Shown here: positions 12,642 through 15,709 of the stretch, piece by piece
Layout: each line of letters starts with the position of its first letter
Position numbering within the stretch: position 1 is the stretch's first letter
DNA from: an uncultured Collinsella sp.
Lineage (GTDB): Bacteria > Actinomycetota > Coriobacteriia > Coriobacteriales > Coriobacteriaceae
Direction: 5' to 3'
Assembly: GCA_900550825.1 (NCBI GenBank)
Contig: URTZ01000029.1
Coordinates: 1 to 15,709 of the forward strand
DNA: 15,709 nucleotides
The notes under the pieces: model-generated
Told to the model about the DNA's origin: nothing
The model's database searches: none
The model's input: only the letters and a program-made list of their open reading frames with translations
Translations under genes and position numbers: made by a program

Positions 12642-13229
12642 GTGTTTGGTATTGGAGAGGGTGAGCTGGCAATCATCGTGGTCTTCGGCTTTTTGCTGTT
12701 TGGCCCGGATAAGCTCCCGCAGATGGGCCGCACGATCGGCCGTGCCATCCGTCAGTTCCGCGAGACGCAGGAAAAGATGACGGCCGTTGTTCAGTCCGAG
12801 ATCATCGATCCGGTAAGCGAAGCCGCGTCGGCCCCGGTCAAGCCCAAGAAGGCTGCCGTCGATGATGATTCCGATGCGGACGAGGATACCGTCGAGACGG
12901 CTGCGCCCGCAAAGAAGGAGACCTTTGCCGAGCGCCGTGCCCGCCTTGCCGCCGAGAAGGCCGCGAGCGAGGGTGCCACCGAGGACGAAGGCGCTGCTGG
13001 TGAGGCCGAGGGCGCCGAGCCCGCCAAGGCCGAGCCTGCTGCTGCCGCAGCCGAGCCCGAGCCTGCTGCAGAGCCGGAGCCCGAGCCCGAGCCGGCAGAG
13101 CCCACGACGGCTGACCTCTACGCCCGTCGTCCCCGTAAGCGCAAGGCTGTCGTCGACCAGCTCGCTCGCGAGCTCGAGGCCGAGGACGACGCCGCTGCCG
13201 CCGACGCCCCGAAGGGAGGCGATGAGTAA
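12642..13229 (+). CDS. tatA: Twin-arginine translocase subunit, TatA/TatB family
   Basis: Forms the pore-building component of the Tat system, which exports folded proteins. I start at GTG 12642 (GGAGG five bases upstream), which gives MFGIGEGELAIIVVFGFLLF, the expected extreme N-terminal membrane helix; earlier ATGs in this frame would add a non-family extension. The hinge FGPDKLPQMGR (20-30) and amphipathic helix (about 27-45) follow. The rest of its 195 residues is a long tail rich in Ala, Glu and Pro, including a run of Glu-Pro pairs (about residues 135-155), ending with a basic patch RRPRKRK and an acidic end. Such tails vary widely in the family. The TAA overlaps the tatC ATG by one base, so the two are translationally coupled. 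Only one TatA/B-type gene is here, so it may serve both roles in a two-component TatAC system. Confidence 0.93.
   Translation: MFGIGEGELAIIVVFGFLLFGPDKLPQMGRTIGRAIRQFRETQEKMTAVVQSEIIDPVSEAASAPVKPKKAAVDDDSDADEDTVETAAPAKKETFAERRARLAAEKAASEGATEDEGAAGEAEGAEPAKAEPAAAAAEPEPAAEPEPEPEPAEPTTADLYARRPRKRKAVVDQLARELEAEDDAAAADAPKGGDE
13016..13103 (+). repeat. Low-complexity Glu/Pro/Ala-coding tract inside tatA
   Basis: Imperfect GAGCCCGAGCC-type units repeated several times, encoding alternating Glu-Pro and Ala. It is a coding repeat, prone to length variation between strains, and not a mobile or CRISPR element. Confidence 0.75.
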
Positions 13230-14020
13230 TGCCTATCGGACCTGCGCGTATGCCGCTCTTCGATCACCTGGGAGAGCTCCGTCGCCGCCTGACCATCGTG
13301 GTCGTGTCGGTGTTCGCCGCCGCTATCGTGCTGTATTTCGCCACGCCTGTGGTGCTCGACATCCTGGAAGATCCCATCCGCTCCTTTGTGCCGGACGGTA
13401 AGTTCTACATCACTACCACGCTCGGCGGCTTTGGCTTGCGCTTCTCGCTGGCCATCAAGATGGCCGTGGTCATGTGCACGCCCATGATCATCTGGCAGAT
13501 TCTGGCGTTTTTCCTGCCGGCGCTTCGCCCCAACGAGCGCAAGTGGGTCGTGCCCACGGTGCTCGCCTCGACGGTGCTGTTCTTCCTGGGTGCCATCTTC
13601 TGCTACTTCATCATCATTCCTGCGGGCTTTGAGTGGCTCATCGGCGAGACCTCGGCCGTCGCTACGGCACTGCCCGATCTGGAGAACTACGTCAACATGG
13701 AGCTGCTCTTTATGATCGGCTTTGGCGTGGCGTTTGAGCTGCCGCTCATCATCTTCTATCTGTCCGTCTTCCACATCGTGTCCTACGCTGCTTTCCGCGG
13801 TGCCTGGCGTTATGTATACGTTGGCCTGCTCGTGGGTTCGGCTGTGATCACGCCCGACGGCTCGCCCGTTACGCTGGGTCTCATGTATGGCGCCCTGCTC
13901 TCGCTCTACGAGATTTCGCTCGCCATCGCCCGTGTGGTCATTACCGCGCGCGAGGGCAAGGAGGGCTTGTTTGTGAGCCGTCTGGACCTGTTCTCGGACG
14001 ACGAGGACGACGAGGAGTAA
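13229..14020 (+). CDS. tatC: Twin-arginine translocase subunit TatC
   Basis: Receptor of the Tat pathway that recognises twin-arginine signal peptides at the membrane. 263 residues with six hydrophobic segments. Signature sites are FDHLGELRRRL (11-21, with Glu15), FFLPALRPNERK (94-105, Glu103), FGVAFELPL (165-173, Glu170) and AVITPDGSP before the last helix. It overlaps tatA by one base (GGGAGG nine bases upstream inside tatA) and hypA follows six bases after the stop. The C-terminus is acidic (DDEDDEE). Confidence 0.97.
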   Translation: MPIGPARMPLFDHLGELRRRLTIVVVSVFAAAIVLYFATPVVLDILEDPIRSFVPDGKFYITTTLGGFGLRFSLAIKMAVVMCTPMIIWQILAFFLPALRPNERKWVVPTVLASTVLFFLGAIFCYFIIIPAGFEWLIGETSAVATALPDLENYVNMELLFMIGFGVAFELPLIIFYLSVFHIVSYAAFRGAWRYVYVGLLVGSAVITPDGSPVTLGLMYGALLSLYEISLAIARVVITAREGKEGLFVSRLDLFSDDEDDEE

Positions 14021-14026
14021 AACGGT

Positions 14027-14383
14027 ATGCACGAAGTTGGCATTGTCAACGGCATACTCGATACAGTGATTCGCGCGGCGCGTGGGGCGGGGGCCTCGCG
14101 CGCCGTTTTGGTAACGCTGCGTATCGGGGATATGACCGAGGTCGTGCGCGAGGCGCTCGACTTTGCGTGGGAGACGTTTCGCGACGAGGACCCGCTCACG
14201 CGCGGCTGCGAGCTTGCTGTGGAGGAAGTCCATCCACAAAGCGAGTGCCTGGACTGCGGCGAGGTCTTTGAGCACGACCGCTTCCATTGCCGCTGTCCCC
14301 AGTGTGGCGGCGCCAACGTGCGTCTGCTGCACGGCCGCGAGCTCGACATCGCCAGTATCGAAATCGAAACCCCCGACGATTAA
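14027..14383 (+). CDS. hypA: Hydrogenase/urease nickel incorporation protein HypA
   Basis: Nickel metallochaperone that works with HypB to load Ni into [NiFe] hydrogenase (or urease) precursors. 118 residues. The N-terminal nickel ligands Met1-His2-Glu3 are intact, and the zinc site has its two CxxC pairs (Cys74/Cys77 and Cys90/Cys93, the second within HCRCPQC). The start is six bases after tatC; its ribosome binding site (GAGGAG) is inside the last tatC codons, which argues for one transcript. No hydrogenase structural gene is in the window. Confidence 0.96.
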   Translation: MHEVGIVNGILDTVIRAARGAGASRAVLVTLRIGDMTEVVREALDFAWETFRDEDPLTRGCELAVEEVHPQSECLDCGEVFEHDRFHCRCPQCGGANVRLLHGRELDIASIEIETPDD

Positions 14384-14438
14384 CCCGCCAGCCACCTGGG
14401 GGCAGGGTACAAAGGGGCTAAAGTAAGGAGCGCTAAGT

Positions 14439-15122
14439 ATGGCCGAGAAAACGATTGATATCGCGTCGCCGATTCTGTCGCGCAACGAGCGCCTGGCAGA
14501 TCAGCTGCGTCAGCGATTTAATGAGACAAACACCTATGTGATCAATGTGCTGTCGAGCCCTGGCTCGGGCAAGACCACTACGATTCTGGGCACCAACGAG
14601 CGCCTGCGCGACAAGGCCGGCTTGCGCTGCGCCGTCATCGAGGGCGATATCGCCTCGGACGTCGACGCCATCACCATGAAGGAAGCCGGCATGCCCGCCA
14701 TCCAAATCAACACGGGCGGCCTGTGCCACCTCGAGGGCAACATGATCATGGAGGCCGTTGACGCCTTCGACCAGGCTGTGGGTCTGGAAAACATCGACGT
14801 CATCTTTATCGAAAACGTGGGCAACCTGGTCTGCCCAGTCGACTTTGACCTGGGCGAGAACCTGTCTATCATGATCCTCTCGGTGCCCGAGGGCGACGAC
14901 AAGCCCGTCAAGTACCCGGGCATCTTCCAACACGCCGGCGCACAGCTGCTCAACAAGGTCGACGTGGCCCCGGCTTTCGATTTTGACATGGATAGGTATA
15001 CTAAGACACTCGATGACCTCAATCCGCAGGCGCCGCGGTTTGCCGTGAGCGCGCGCAAGGGCGAGGGCATGGATGCCTGGTGTGATTGGCTCATCGGGCA
15101 GATTGAGCAAGCAAGGGCGTAA
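14439..15122 (+). CDS. hypB: Hydrogenase nickel incorporation GTPase HypB
   Basis: GTPase that drives nickel transfer from HypA to the hydrogenase large subunit. 227 residues. The P-loop is SSPGSGKTT (39-47), the base-recognition motif NKVD (172-175), and the G-domain metal site is formed by Cys96-His97 (GGLCHLE) and Cys132 (ENVGNLVCP). There is neither an N-terminal CxxCGC high-affinity nickel motif nor a His-rich store, so this is the short form. AAGGAG eight bases upstream fixes the start, 55 bases after hypA. HypC, D, E and F are not in the window. Confidence 0.96.
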   Translation: MAEKTIDIASPILSRNERLADQLRQRFNETNTYVINVLSSPGSGKTTTILGTNERLRDKAGLRCAVIEGDIASDVDAITMKEAGMPAIQINTGGLCHLEGNMIMEAVDAFDQAVGLENIDVIFIENVGNLVCPVDFDLGENLSIMILSVPEGDDKPVKYPGIFQHAGAQLLNKVDVAPAFDFDMDRYTKTLDDLNPQAPRFAVSARKGEGMDAWCDWLIGQIEQARA

Positions 15123-15176
15123 GTCGGCCGCCATACGGGCGGGCGTAGCCGCAGAGATACGAGATAGGAGCCTCTT

Positions 15177-15709
15177 TTGAAGCTCATCATCGCCGAGAAA
15201 AACGACGCCGCGCGTCAGATCGCCGAGCGTCTGTCCACGGGCAAGCCCAAAAAGGACAAGGTGTACAACACCGCCATCTACCGTTTTGAGTGGAAGGGCG
15301 AGGAGTGCGTGACCATCGGCCTTGCCGGTCACATCCTAGCGCCCGATTTTTGCGACAGCGTGCTGTTCGATAAAAAGCTGGGTTGGTATTCGGTGACCGA
15401 GGACGGCGAGATGCTGCCGGCCGACATGCCCGATGGCCTGGCTCGTCCGCCCTACGACACCAAGCGCAAGCCGTTCCTTGCCGATGGCATTTCCATCAAG
15501 GGCTGGAAGCTCGAGAGCCTGCCTTACCTCACCTGGGCGCCTGTCATTAAGCTGCCGGCCGAGAAGGAGCTCATTCGTTCGCTCAAGAACCTCGCTAAAA
15601 AGTCCGACAGCGTCATTATCGCCACGGACTTCGACCGCGAGGGCGAGCTGATTGGCTCGGACGCTCTCAACAAGGTGCGCGAGGTTGCGCCCGACTTGCC
15701 GGTCGCCCG
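15177..15709 (+). CDS. Type IA DNA topoisomerase, N-terminal part (3' truncated, TTG start)
   Basis: Relaxes or decatenates DNA through a single-strand break and tyrosine linkage. 177 codons are visible before the window ends. The TOPRIM domain is clear: LIIAEKNDAARQIAERL at the N-terminus with catalytic Glu7, GLAGHIL (48-54), and IIATDFDREGELIGSDAL with Asp151, Asp153 and Glu156 chelating Mg2+. The active-site tyrosine lies beyond the window. No ATG exists near the N-terminus; TTG 15177 is chosen because AGGAG (15166-15170) lies six bases before it and the family's N-terminal beta strand begins there. The DREGEL and KLESLP context resembles the archaeal-type/TopB-like branch more than housekeeping TopA, but the fragment is too short to be sure. 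Confidence 0.92.
   Translation, partial: MKLIIAEKNDAARQIAERLSTGKPKKDKVYNTAIYRFEWKGEECVTIGLAGHILAPDFCDSVLFDKKLGWYSVTEDGEMLPADMPDGLARPPYDTKRKPFLADGISIKGWKLESLPYLTWAPVIKLPAEKELIRSLKNLAKKSDSVIIATDFDREGELIGSDALNKVREVAPDLPVA

Noticed and set aside
13016..13103. CRISPR-like or tandem repeat array
   Set aside because: Units are short, imperfect and in frame inside tatA, encoding a Glu/Pro/Ala tail; there are no spacers.
13118..14485. Leftward open frame of about 455 codons opposite tatC and hypA
   Set aside because: Both sense genes carry full family signatures; the antisense product is a low-complexity His/Arg/Asp-rich sequence typical of shadow frames.

Overview
The window looks like a piece of chromosome from a Gram-positive, high-GC gut actinobacterium of the class Coriobacteriia, most likely Collinsella or a close relative. 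This is inferred from GC-rich codon use, AAGGAGG-type ribosome binding sites, protein sequence character (class Ic aspartate aminotransferase, type II Mn pyrophosphatase, actinobacterial-type NhaA) and recurrent intergenic hairpin repeats built around a GGGGAC core, which I associate with Coriobacteriia. No rRNA, tRNA, CRISPR array, prophage or insertion sequence was seen.

Layout. (1) 1-465: 3' end of metK with a textbook terminator. (2) 606-7597: a carbohydrate locus. A GntR/UTRA regulator and a class I mannose-6-phosphate isomerase run leftward. Divergently, a GH1 6-phospho-beta-glycosidase and the EIIC, EIIB and EIIA components of a lactose/cellobiose-family PTS run rightward to a strong terminator. 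A second terminator-like hairpin follows, then a separately transcribed ROK glucokinase-like gene. The gene set closely matches the Bacillus subtilis glucomannan-utilisation (gmu) operon without its secreted mannanase. The logic would be PTS uptake and phosphorylation of gluco- or manno-disaccharides, cleavage by the GH1 enzyme, conversion of Man-6-P to Fru-6-P by ManA, and phosphorylation of the free sugar by the ROK kinase. (3) 7764-8746: ppaC, manganese-dependent inorganic pyrophosphatase, with its own terminator. (4) 8747-10367: nhaA, preceded by a structured leader that ends in an intrinsic terminator before the start codon, which makes it a candidate riboswitch or attenuator; nhaA ends at a bidirectional terminator. 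(5) 10399-10653: a small leftward gene of unknown function. (6) 10803-12488: class Ic aminotransferase, then an orphan STAS-domain anti-sigma-factor antagonist. (7) 12642-15122: tatA-type gene, tatC, hypA and hypB in a tight rightward cluster, joining folded-protein export to nickel insertion into [NiFe] enzymes. (8) 15177-end: start of a type IA DNA topoisomerase that uses a TTG start codon, cut by the window edge.

The best candidates for something not well described are the nhaA leader, the family of GGGGAC-containing hairpin repeats (one of which forms a very long inverted repeat in the leader of the glycosidase/PTS operon), and several hairpins without U-tracts, two of which lie just upstream of probable -10 elements.
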